Assembly (NCBI GenBank): GCA_046538375.1
Contig: JBKHJA010000082.1
Location: 1-12,358 of the forward strand
DNA: 12,358 nucleotides
Reading direction: 5' to 3'
DNA from: JBKHJA01 sp046538375
GTDB lineage: Bacteria > Acidobacteriota > Aminicenantia > Aminicenantales > Aminicenantaceae
The notes under the pieces are model-generated. The model worked only from the letters and a program-made list of their open reading frames with translations, did no database searches and was not told the origin of the DNA. Position 1 is the stretch's first letter; the number at the start of each line of letters is the position of its first letter. Of the stretch, positions 6,354 to 12,268 are shown one piece after another. The position numbers were made by a program, and so were the translations under genes.

Positions 6354-8384
6354 TCATTTCTTTTTTATTCTTCTGCTGGATGAACGGCTGGAAGAAGTGC
6401 GGCTGCGAGACGAACTTTTGTAACTTGAGCGAGAACTGGGGGTGGACAGTTTGGAGGAGGAAAAATTTTTAGAATAAGATCCTGTTTTGGAAAAGCTTTT
6501 GGATGGCGGTGTGTACGATTTATGGCGAAAAGATCTATTGGAGCTCGATTCCCGCTGCTTAAATCTGGAAGATGTTATCCAGCCGCGGATGCTGGGAGTT
6601 GAGCTTCTGAATCGACTCGCTGACAATGAGGAAGAAGGATACCGACGAATGGACCCCGCTGGTGAGCGGTATTTAGAGGATGAGTGTGTCCTTGAGGAAG
6701 AATAGTGCTTAACAGGAGACTGAATCCTTGATCTGTAAAATGATGGGGACGAAGTCAATCTAGAGGAGGAATGCGACCGGAGACGGCTCTTGTAAGAAGA
6801 AGGGATGGTCTTTGACCGGGAAGAAGTGCTGAATTTCTCTCGGGAAGGATATTTCTTTATCTTTGACCCAAGCTGTGAAGGGGAAGAGAAGCGGGAAGAC
6901 GGCCTGCTTGAAATTTTTCTTTTTTGAACTGATGGGGATGAGCGATTTCTTATATTCATTCCGGGATCTCGTTGGAAGCTGGAAATCTTTCTTCTTTTTA
7001 CGGAGTGCGACGTTGTTTCAGTGGATGAGGATGACTTGACAGCTCGGCGATAAGAGGTGGATGAACTATACATCCTGGAGCGGGCTGAAACGCCCCTTGT
7101 TTTCTCCGAAGAATAATTTCTGTTCACCGGCCGGATATGGGATCTTTCCAGAATCCTCTTGGCCACAGAGTTCTGGGGGCTAGACCGATTCACGGCAGGC
7201 CTGACAGGAGGCTGTTTGGCGGAAAGAGATGTCTTTCCCAACCGTGTCACTTGATTCCGACTCAAGGCTGCTTTGGAAATGCGCGGGGCCTGCAGTTGTT
7301 TCCTGTGGACCACAGTCAAAGCTCGTGAGTGGAGTGGATAGTCACGGCCGTAATGACGTCCGTAAAAACGGTTGTTCACAACCACCACCGGGTATCCATA
7401 GTAGCTCAGAGGACACCACCCTACATAATCATAGCCCCAGTGCCAATGGACCCAAGCCGGCCCCCATGTTCTGGTGGGTATCCAATACCAGCCCAGACCT
7501 GATCTCCAGTGCCATCTGCCGTAGTGAGAGACGCACCAACCCCAGGGTTCATAAGAAACCCAAGTCCATCCTGGTGTGGGAAGCCAGACCCATCGGCCGT
7601 AAAAATAAGGCCTCCATTCATGATGATAAACCACAGGAATCCAAACATATCCATAAGGACGTTCATAGACCCACCGTCCATGATAAGCCAATTCCGCCTC
7701 GTAGGCATAAAGCTCATCAGGCAGATACCTGCGGGAAATAACCCGGTTGTGAAGAGCATCCCTGGACTGATTCCAGGAAGCGAAGCTGTCTTCATATCCA
7801 GGATAGAACGATGAGGGTTCAGACTGAAAATAGCCGCTGGCAGCCGCTATCCTTTCCTCTGTCCGGATTAAAACGGAATCCTCTTCTCCTGCAGCCTCTG
7901 CTGTTCCCTGATAGACAAAAAATTCACTCTCCCGGTTTTCCCTGACCGCAATCCGGTACAGCCCCTCCTCAAGAATATAAAAGGAAGCATCAGGAGTGTG
8001 GATTTCAATCTCCTTTTCTCTCTGTGAGGAGTTTATTCTTAGGAAAACCTCTCCTGCAAGCAAATGGAGCTTTATGGAGTCCTCTCCTCTTTCGGGCATA
8101 TTGACAAAATCTATCTGGGTGGAGCTGTTGAGCCGAAGATAATTTCTTCCTCCTAAGTGCACCTCTGCCCGTCCCTCTCCAGTTCCCAGCTTATCTCCCT
8201 CCACCAGAGGAAGATTGACCACTCCTTCTTCATAGCCCAGATCTTCAACTCTCTTGATGAAAACATCTCCTTTAACATAACTCAGCCGGGCAAAACTGTT
8301 GCCGTAATATCCGTCCTGCGGAGAAGAGAAGGCAAAAGAAAAAATAAAGGCAAAAAAAGCGACAAAGGCAAAAAATTTCTTCAT
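6354..8384 (-). CDS. FecR-domain protein with Trp/Tyr-rich domain and Ser/Arg tail
   Basis: Exported protein of 676 residues from ATG 8384, chosen because AAAGGAGG lies just upstream and a signal peptide starts there (MKKFFAFVAFF, cleavage near 20). Residues about 34-184 match a FecR-type beta-rich domain: GDVFIKR, GDKLGTGEGRAEV, YLRLNSST and LLAGEVFLRI are its usual landmarks. Residues about 234-329 form an aromatic domain repeating G-R-W-x-W / W-x-P units, ending WGPAWVHWHWGYDYVGWCPL, the pattern of DUF6600-type FecR-associated proteins. From about 364 to the end the chain is low-complexity Ser/Arg/Lys, strongly basic and probably disordered. No FecI sigma factor or FecA receptor is nearby and no transmembrane anchor follows the signal peptide, so classical sigma-factor signalling is unlikely. 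A role on the outer surface or in binding envelope polymers or nucleic acid is speculation. Confidence 0.85.
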   Translation of the reverse strand: MKKFFAFVAFFAFIFSFAFSSPQDGYYGNSFARLSYVKGDVFIKRVEDLGYEEGVVNLPLVEGDKLGTGEGRAEVHLGGRNYLRLNSSTQIDFVNMPERGEDSIKLHLLAGEVFLRINSSQREKEIEIHTPDASFYILEEGLYRIAVRENRESEFFVYQGTAEAAGEEDSVLIRTEERIAAASGYFQSEPSSFYPGYEDSFASWNQSRDALHNRVISRRYLPDELYAYEAELAYHGRWVYERPYGYVWIPVVYHHEWRPYFYGRWVWLPTPGWTWVSYEPWGWCVSHYGRWHWRSGLGWYWIPTRTWGPAWVHWHWGYDYVGWCPLSYYGYPVVVVNNRFYGRHYGRDYPLHSRALTVVHRKQLQAPRISKAALSRNQVTRLGKTSLSAKQPPVRPAVNRSSPQNSVAKRILERSHIRPVNRNYSSEKTRGVSARSRMYSSSTSYRRAVKSSSSTETTSHSVKRRKISSFQRDPGMNIRNRSSPSVQKRKISSRPSSRFSSPSQLGSKIKKYPSREKFSTSSRSKTIPSSYKSRLRSHSSSRLTSSPSFYRSRIQSPVKHYSSSRTHSSSKYRSPAGSIRRYPSSSLSASRFRSSTPSIRGWITSSRFKQRESSSNRSFRHKSYTPPSKSFSKTGSYSKNFSSSKLSTPSSRSSYKSSSRSRTSSSRSSSRRIKKK

Positions 8385-8389
8385 CTCTC

Positions 8390-8408
8390 CTCCTTTCAAA
8401 AAAAGGAG
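8390..8408 (-). promoter_or_regulatory. Hairpin covering the FecR-gene ribosome site
   Basis: On the minus strand CTCCTTT (8408-8402) and AAAGGAG (8396-8390) form a perfect 7-bp stem with a 5-base TTTTG loop. The 3' arm is the Shine-Dalgarno sequence itself, 5 bases before the ATG. In the mRNA this could hide the ribosome site and lower or condition translation. Confidence 0.4.
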
Positions 8409-8419
8409 CTGCAAAAAAT

Positions 8420-8593
8420 ATGCCAATATTCCTCGCCTGGAATAGAAACAATGACCGTTTCTTGTGTCCTGATTCAAGGACAGTTGATAGAAAATGGTGT
8501 CACGCCCAGCGGACAGGGCCGCTGTTTCACTGGATTGATAAGGGGATGACTGGGCTTAAAAGAGAAAAATCAGGGGCAAGATGGTTACTTTAA
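8420..8593 (+). CDS. Doubtful 57-residue ORF opposite the FecR leader
   Basis: ATG 8420 to TAA 8591-8593 on the plus strand encodes 57 residues starting MPIFLAWNRNNDRF. AGGAG lies 11 bases before the ATG, and a plus-oriented terminator begins 25 bp after the stop. Against it: the AGGAG is simply the other arm of the inverted repeat at 8390-8408, four tryptophans in 57 residues look like chance translation, no plus-strand promoter is evident, and it resembles no family I know. The region is also the leader and promoter zone of the FecR gene. Listed only because of the orphan terminator. Confidence 0.15.
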   Translation: MPIFLAWNRNNDRFLCPDSRTVDRKWCHAQRTGPLFHWIDKGMTGLKREKSGARWLL

Positions 8594-8618
8594 AAGCGTC
8601 CTTGATCCCCCTTTATAT

Positions 8619-8655
8619 GGAAGGATGCGGAATTTCCTCCACATCCTTCCTTTTT
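8619..8655 (+). terminator. Strong plus-strand intrinsic terminator without an obvious gene
   Basis: GGAAGGATG (8619-8627) pairs perfectly with CATCCTTCC (8642-8650), 9 bp, and is followed at once by TTTTT (8651-8655). The 14-base loop contains GGAA/TTCC and can close further. On the minus strand the stem is followed by ATATAAAG, so it would terminate well only on the plus strand, where no confident gene precedes it. Confidence 0.6.
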
Positions 8656-8701
8656 AATAAAGACTTTAACTTCGAAAAGTGGTAGCTTTTTTGGCCCTTG
8701 A

Positions 8702-8899
8702 TTACATTTTTTTCAGGATGGGCATACCTGTTCTCTGCGTCTCTATCACCTTGTATCCAGCTGGCACTTCATCTAATGCCCCGGACCTGATATCTCGAGC
8801 AAAATAGTAAATTCTTTGAGTCCGGCCCCCTTTGAGGTTGACGTCTTTGTGATGAAGATAATACTTTACCCCTTTTGAATTGGTGAATTCATACGCCAT
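8702..8899 (-). CDS. Small conserved-looking protein of unknown function
   Basis: A 65-residue soluble protein starting MAYEFTNSKGVKYYLHHKDV and ending in a basic Leu-Lys-Lys-Met. There is no signal peptide, membrane segment or cysteine. The pattern KGVKYYLH..V.LKGG..QRIYYFARDI...ALDEVPAGYKV.E....GMPILKK looks like a recurring bacterial hypothetical family (recalled, not searched): about four short strands and no known catalytic motif. GGAGG lies 8 bases before the ATG, strong evidence that it is translated. It starts 31 bp after the FadL-family gene on the same strand and is probably co-transcribed with it. Function unknown. Confidence 0.8.
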   Translation of the reverse strand: MAYEFTNSKGVKYYLHHKDVNLKGGRTQRIYYFARDIRSGALDEVPAGYKVIETQRTGMPILKKM

Positions 8900-8930
8900 C
8901 TTCTTACCTCCAAATTAAATTTTTCGCATA

Positions 8931-10289
8931 TCAGAAAATAAAGCCTAAGCTGACACCGATAAGATGGGCAGTGGTGGAGTATGTTCCTTCCCCTAAGTTG
9001 ACTCCCAACAGGGGATGAACCAGGATATTCCTGTTGGGGCTTGTCCGGTCTTTGAAAGGCTCGTACTGATAGGCCACATCTATCACCAAACTGCCCGATT
9101 TAAACCCAAAACCTCCCGTAAAAGCCCAGCGGTCGGCATCGGGAAGCACGGGATCCATGGTTTCAACAGGCTGCGGTGTCTGATCGTAGAGAACCCCTCC
9201 CCGCAAAGCAAAATTATCACTCACCCAGTATTGAAGCCCTCCACGAAAAACAAATGAATCATCCCAGTTTTCCTTGACCTGCTTATCGGCAAACTCTGCT
9301 CCTGGAACTGCGATAGGAACTTCAATATCCACCACGTACTCATCAAACGTGCTCCACAAAACGTAATGGACATCAGCGGAAAGAGTCAATCTTTCGGTCA
9401 GATCAAAGGCCGCTCCCAGTCCCAAGATATGGGGAAAACTGAAGGTGGTGGAAGCATCCCCTTCGTCGGGAATGTAGCTGGCGATCAATTCCGCCGGGAT
9501 CATTTGATCATACGGAGAAGGGATTTGAACTTGGGGGGAGGCTAGGGCCAAATCACCCGTATAGTCAATGTTGAAGCCACCCCGCCAGTTGAATCCAAAG
9601 GAAAATTTCTCACCCTTGTATAGAGCCCCAGCGTTTAAGCCCCAGCCGCTGCCACTGGCTTCCAGAGTGACCGGGATATCGATGGTAGACAGGATAGAAA
9701 CCGGTAAGCCCACCAGCGGACCAAGATCAAGCTCCTCGTGCTCGACCATCTCAAAGGAAAGGGTGGAATAAATGTAAGAGACGCCAAACCCCACCGATAG
9801 ATTTTCGTTGAGCTTGAAAGCTAAGCTGGGATTGAATATGAAGGTCTTCATATCATCGGAGATGGAAATATACTTCAAGGGGTAATCTTCAGGCCATTTT
9901 GTCCCTAACCCGTAAGGAGAAAAAAAGCCAAAGCCGGCCACCACATTTTCACTGATCTCATGAGTGATATAGAAAGTGGAAGGGTAGAACCATTGACTCT
10001 CTTGATCTATGGATTGAAAAGATGGATCGGGCCAATGGGGAAGGCTTAGAGAGCCCCGGGAGGTGATCAATGTTGTTCCCAGGGAGATTTGAGTACCCTT
10101 CAACCAGGCTATTCCTGCGGGGTTGTGAAAAACAGCAGAGGGATCATTGGCCAGAGCCACGAATGCTCCTCCCATGGCCATAGCCGTGGCGCCGTGCTCA
10201 TAAATAAGAAAACCTGCTCCCTGGGTAAAAGATATCATTCCAAAAAACACCAAAAGAAAAATGCAAATGAATTGAATAGTTTTCTTCAT
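8931..10289 (-). CDS. FadL/TodX-family outer-membrane transporter
   Basis: Outer-membrane beta-barrel of the FadL/OmpP1/TodX family, which takes up long-chain fatty acids or other hydrophobic compounds. From ATG 10289 it has 452 residues: a signal peptide (about 1-24, ending SFTQG-A), then AGFLIYEHGATAMAMGGAFVALANDPSAVFHNPAGIAW. This is the family's N-terminal hatch pattern with the conserved N-P-A motif. Many amphipathic strands follow, and the chain ends LIGVSLGFIF with the terminal Phe used in barrel assembly. AGAGGG lies 4 bases before the ATG. An in-frame ATG at 10373 is rejected because it would put 28 hydrophilic residues before the signal peptide and sits at the predicted transcription start. 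The substrate cannot be read from sequence, so I do not call it fadL. Confidence 0.92.
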   Translation of the reverse strand: MKKTIQFICIFLLVFFGMISFTQGAGFLIYEHGATAMAMGGAFVALANDPSAVFHNPAGIAWLKGTQISLGTTLITSRGSLSLPHWPDPSFQSIDQESQWFYPSTFYITHEISENVVAGFGFFSPYGLGTKWPEDYPLKYISISDDMKTFIFNPSLAFKLNENLSVGFGVSYIYSTLSFEMVEHEELDLGPLVGLPVSILSTIDIPVTLEASGSGWGLNAGALYKGEKFSFGFNWRGGFNIDYTGDLALASPQVQIPSPYDQMIPAELIASYIPDEGDASTTFSFPHILGLGAAFDLTERLTLSADVHYVLWSTFDEYVVDIEVPIAVPGAEFADKQVKENWDDSFVFRGGLQYWVSDNFALRGGVLYDQTPQPVETMDPVLPDADRWAFTGGFGFKSGSLVIDVAYQYEPFKDRTSPNRNILVHPLLGVNLGEGTYSTTAHLIGVSLGFIF

Positions 10290-10376
10290 CTTACCCTCTC
10301 TTGGAAATGTTAATTCCTGCATGAAATTCGGTCGTAGTGATCGATCCTGGTCAATTTTCTCGTTCTTGTCCATCTA

Positions 10377-10403
10377 TTTATAAGAAAAAACAGGAGATGT
10401 CAA
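10377..10403 (-). promoter_or_regulatory. Promoter of the FadL-family gene
   Basis: A perfect -35 TTGACA (10403-10398, minus strand) is followed after 15 bases by TATAAA (10382-10377). The spacer is short by about two bases; overlapping AT hexamers allow a longer one. The predicted start near 10370 leaves a leader of about 80 bases and supports the start at 10289. Confidence 0.5.
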
Positions 10404-10415
10404 GGACAAATTTGA

Positions 10416-10435
10416 AAAAAGAACGGCCTCTTTTT
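10416..10435 (-). terminator. AT-rich terminator-like hairpin after the DUF3467 gene
   Basis: On the minus strand AAAAAGA and TCTTTTT form a 7-bp stem around GGCCGT, about 70 bp after the DUF3467 stop. The stem is mostly A-T, and its 3' arm doubles as the T-tract. Weak candidate. A second small stem GAAATC-CAT-GATTTC lies at 10462-10476. Confidence 0.3.
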
Positions 10436-10506
10436 CCCTGGTAGAGAGCGAGGGATGCGTTGAAATCCATGATTTCTTCTATCTGCCAAAGCGCCTTTAT
10501 TTCCCT

Positions 10507-10788
10507 TCAATGGACAAATCCAACTGAGGGCGGAGCCTCTGCTGGGGTGATGGGCCCGAAATTCTCCTCATATCTTTTTATGTTTGCTTCTAAAGCTTCC
10601 ATAAACCGCTTCACGTGAGCAGGGCTGAGGATAATCCGGGAGATGAGCTTTCCCCTGGGTCCGTCGGGAAAAATGAAGGCAAAATCAAATATAAACTCTT
10701 CCTTGGTGTGACGAATAGCAGCAAGATTGGAGTAATGGCCCAAGGCGGTATGCTCATCGACCTTGATATCGATTTTTTTCTCTGCCAT
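10507..10788 (-). CDS. DUF3467 domain protein
   Basis: A 93-residue protein matching the DUF3467 pattern: an N-terminal YSNLAAIRHTKEEFIFDFAFIFPDG, then RGKLISRIILSPAHVKRFMEALEANIKRYEENFG, ending in Pro-rich GPITPAEAPPS. There is no signal peptide; it is probably cytoplasmic. Members of this family are short bacterial proteins of unknown function. AAGGAG lies 7 bases before the ATG, and a plausible sigma-70 promoter lies 30-60 bp upstream. It seems to stand alone: the next minus-strand gene downstream has its own promoter. The family call is confident; no function is known. Confidence 0.88.
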   Translation of the reverse strand: MAEKKIDIKVDEHTALGHYSNLAAIRHTKEEFIFDFAFIFPDGPRGKLISRIILSPAHVKRFMEALEANIKRYEENFGPITPAEAPPSVGFVH

Positions 10789-10817
10789 TTTTTTCTCCTT
10801 GTATGGTCTTTTTTCTT

Positions 10818-10846
10818 ACAATAAATAAGCTTAAAATGAAAATCAA
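10818..10846 (-). promoter_or_regulatory. Promoter of the DUF3467 gene
   Basis: TTGATT (10846-10841, minus strand) and TATTGT (10823-10818) are separated by 17 bases, each 4 of 6 to consensus. The predicted start near 10811 gives a leader of about 22 bases. Upstream, 10847-10987 is AT-rich and shows nothing else I can name. Confidence 0.45.
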
Positions 10847-10987
10847 TCCGTCAGTATTCGATATTAAGCATATTTTGCAAAAATAAAATGTTTTATGTTA
10901 GCTATTACAGGGATTTAAAGATTTAACCAATATAGTTATTAACCTGCATTATTCACTAAACATGCTCAATTTGTCATGGATAAGAGG

Positions 10988-11089
10988 AGAAATCAGGGAC
11001 ATGTACTGGAAATTCAAGGGACACGTTACCGATTTTGAAAAAAAATCGGTACATGTCCCGAATTTCCGGTAACGTGTTCCATGATTTCT
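10988..11089. repeat. 102-bp quasi-palindromic element with four related sub-units
   Basis: The ends are AGAAATCA (10988-10995) and its complement TGATTTCT (11082-11089). The left arm holds GGGACATGTAC (10996-11006), GGAAATTC (11008-11015) and GGGACACGTTACCG (11018-11031). The right arm, read on the other strand, holds GGAACACGTTACCG (11080-11067), GGAAATTC (11067-11060) and GGGACATGTAC (11059-11049). The centre is a perfect ACCGATTTT/AAAATCGGT hairpin (11028-11050). Each arm therefore carries two versions of one unit, so several alternative pairings exist. The layout resembles REP-like or miniature inverted-repeat elements mobilised in trans; no transposase is present. Confidence 0.7.
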
Positions 11090-11102
11090 GTATAATCAAG
11101 GT

Positions 11103-11129
11103 TAAATAAAAAAATAATTTTTTTATTTA
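11103..11129. repeat. AT-only perfect palindrome
   Basis: TAAATAAAAAAA (11103-11114) and TTTTTTTATTTA (11118-11129) are perfect complements around a TAA centre. It ends inside the -35 box of the plus-strand promoter and may act as an UP-like AT element or a transcription barrier. AT-rich sequence makes such palindromes easier to get by chance. Confidence 0.6.
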
Positions 11130-11154
11130 CAATTTTATTTTTTTTTGTTATAAA
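11126..11154 (+). promoter_or_regulatory. Near-consensus sigma-70 promoter facing the RNA candidate
   Basis: TTTACA (11126-11131) and TATAAA (11149-11154) are separated by exactly 17 bases, 5 of 6 matches each, with a long T-tract spacer and an AT-rich upstream region. The expected start is G11161, which is the first base of a perfect hairpin. No protein gene with a convincing start follows on the plus strand. Confidence 0.6.
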
Positions 11155-11160
11155 GGAAGT

Positions 11161-11316
11161 GGCTCTCTTGTGCGGGCTGGAGAGAGCCCCCACCTTTTAG
11201 GTTCCCATCATCAACCCCCCTTTTGCTGACAACAGCCCGCACTTCTCTGTTCAAGACATATTTCTCCCGCAAACTCTATCCTCTGAATTCCGTCAAGCCC
11301 CGGGTAAATTTAGAGG
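11161..11316 (+). ncRNA. Candidate structured non-coding RNA, family unknown
   Basis: From the predicted start, GGCTCTCT (11161-11168) pairs with AGAGAGCC (11181-11188) in a perfect 8-bp stem with a 12-base loop. Ten loop bases, GTGCGGGCTG (11170-11179), are perfectly complementary to CAGCCCGCAC (11233-11242), so a pseudoknot or two alternating folds is possible. Between them are a small ACCT/AGGT hairpin (11192-11202) and C-rich single strand. A 10-bp stem with one G-U pair follows (11280-11289 with 11307-11316); I end the feature there because no U-tract marks a terminus. I compared it from memory with 6S RNA, SRP RNA, tmRNA and common riboswitches and found no match. It could also be antisense or leader RNA. 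The minus strand can form much the same stems, so strand rests on the promoter. Confidence 0.4.
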
Positions 11317-11347
11317 GAGGATATAATGTGATTGAAAAAGAGAAAAA

Positions 11348-12208
11348 TCAGTTGATGGATTCTCCTTCTGGATATTTATTGACCACTTCCACCGGCACTT
11401 CATACACCCTTCCCCATCCCCCAAAACGCTCCACCACTCGAGGTGAAGTCAGTCCTCTCTTCTTTCCATCCTGGATGAGATACACGGGACGATTGGACCG
11501 ACTGCTTTGTTCGATGATCATGTATCCTTCAAAATTCAAATCAATCAAGGATCCTTCTTCCATCTTCTCCAAGGTCTGGTAAGAAACCTCAACCAGATAA
11601 TTCCAGGGGTTTTTTCCTCTGTTGAGGTCATAGTTGTATCGATATATGCTTTCTAAATTTTTAAAGGGATGGCGAACATAAACACCAGGGCCTTTTCTCT
11701 CGATCATATAAACCGTATCATCCCGGGCCTTAACATATTTTTGATGAAGATAGGCGAGATTATCAGGAGACGGCCATTTGGAAAACTCATAATCCATCCG
11801 ATCCAGGATGCGGCGGCAGTGAGCCAGGGCATAAGGCTGAACTCCCCCTCTCCTCATCTCATCTTCTAAGTCTTGAAAGGAGCTGACCAGATAAAGAAAA
11901 GCGTTGTAGAGATTGGTTCTCAAATAACCAGCCCGAAAATAGTTTGATTTCTCCTCAGCCAATCTTAAAAACAGCCGACAGAAGGCAGCAAAAGCCTCTG
12001 ATTTAAACAGAACCGCCTGCTCTTGATCAGATATGGTCCCGCTCCATCCCTTAAAATGCTGGTAACTGTTCTGAGCCAAGTAAGAGGCTTGTTTCTCCAG
12101 ATCAACCCCCAGTCTGCAAACCTGCTCTCTTCTCTCCCCAGAACCCAAAGCAACCAGGAAAAGAAAAAGAAAACAAGCCGTTGAAAATTTCCCTGTTTTA
12201 TTATTCAA
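11348..12208 (-). CDS. Exported helical protein with C-terminal YLI-x-G-x-KR domain, TTG start
   Basis: I do not recognise the whole protein. From TTG 12208 it has 286 residues: a signal peptide or anchor (MNNKTGKFSTACFLFLFLVALG), a mainly helical middle (about 25-210) with several R/K/E-rich amphipathic segments, and a C-terminal module of about 60 residues (224-286). The module, with VYLIQDGKKRGLTSPRVVERFGGW and a final KYPEGESI, resembles the short repeat (YLI/YYV-x-x-G-x-KR-x-I...S...V....G) found in surface and hydrolase proteins; here it occurs once. The start is TTG because GGAGGG (12218-12213) sits 4 bases upstream. The in-frame ATG at 12220 overlaps that ribosome site and has none of its own, and the longer frame from 12268 begins inside the -35 box. 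Extracytoplasmic location is likely; function unknown. Confidence 0.75.
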   Translation of the reverse strand: MNNKTGKFSTACFLFLFLVALGSGERREQVCRLGVDLEKQASYLAQNSYQHFKGWSGTISDQEQAVLFKSEAFAAFCRLFLRLAEEKSNYFRAGYLRTNLYNAFLYLVSSFQDLEDEMRRGGVQPYALAHCRRILDRMDYEFSKWPSPDNLAYLHQKYVKARDDTVYMIERKGPGVYVRHPFKNLESIYRYNYDLNRGKNPWNYLVEVSYQTLEKMEEGSLIDLNFEGYMIIEQSSRSNRPVYLIQDGKKRGLTSPRVVERFGGWGRVYEVPVEVVNKYPEGESIN

Positions 12209-12239
12209 TTCACCCTCCATATTTGAGTTCAGCATCGGA

Positions 12240-12268
12240 AAAATAACCGACAGAACCGGAAATGTCAA
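12240..12268 (-). promoter_or_regulatory. Promoter of the last gene
   Basis: A perfect -35 TTGACA (12268-12263, minus strand) and TATTTT (12245-12240) are 17 bases apart. The start near 12233 gives a 25-base leader containing GGAGGG, which fixes the TTG start at 12208. I see no gene in 12269-12358, only a short GGGG/CCCC stem (12332-12347). Confidence 0.6.

Noticed and set aside
7229..7814. Overlapping open frames opposite and out of frame with the aromatic domain of the FecR gene
   Set aside because: They arise from the biased Trp/Tyr/Pro/Gly codons; they have no ribosome sites and no recognisable protein pattern.
11161..11245. Known riboswitch or 6S/SRP RNA
   Set aside because: Small matches such as GAUGG on the minus strand recalled the fluoride riboswitch, but the required pseudoknot layout is absent. 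No SRP loop motif (GGAAGGAAGCAG type) or 6S-style long open-bubble helix is visible, and no matching downstream gene follows.
11223..11582. Plus-strand open frame with GGAGG before a GTG at 11328, downstream of the strong promoter
   Set aside because: Most of it is antisense to the exported-protein gene and its translation resembles nothing; the GGAGG is part of the 3' stem at 11307-11320.
12208..12268. Longer N-terminus for the last protein starting at 12268
   Set aside because: Its start codon overlaps the perfect TTGACA, and it would put 20 extra residues ahead of a normal signal peptide.
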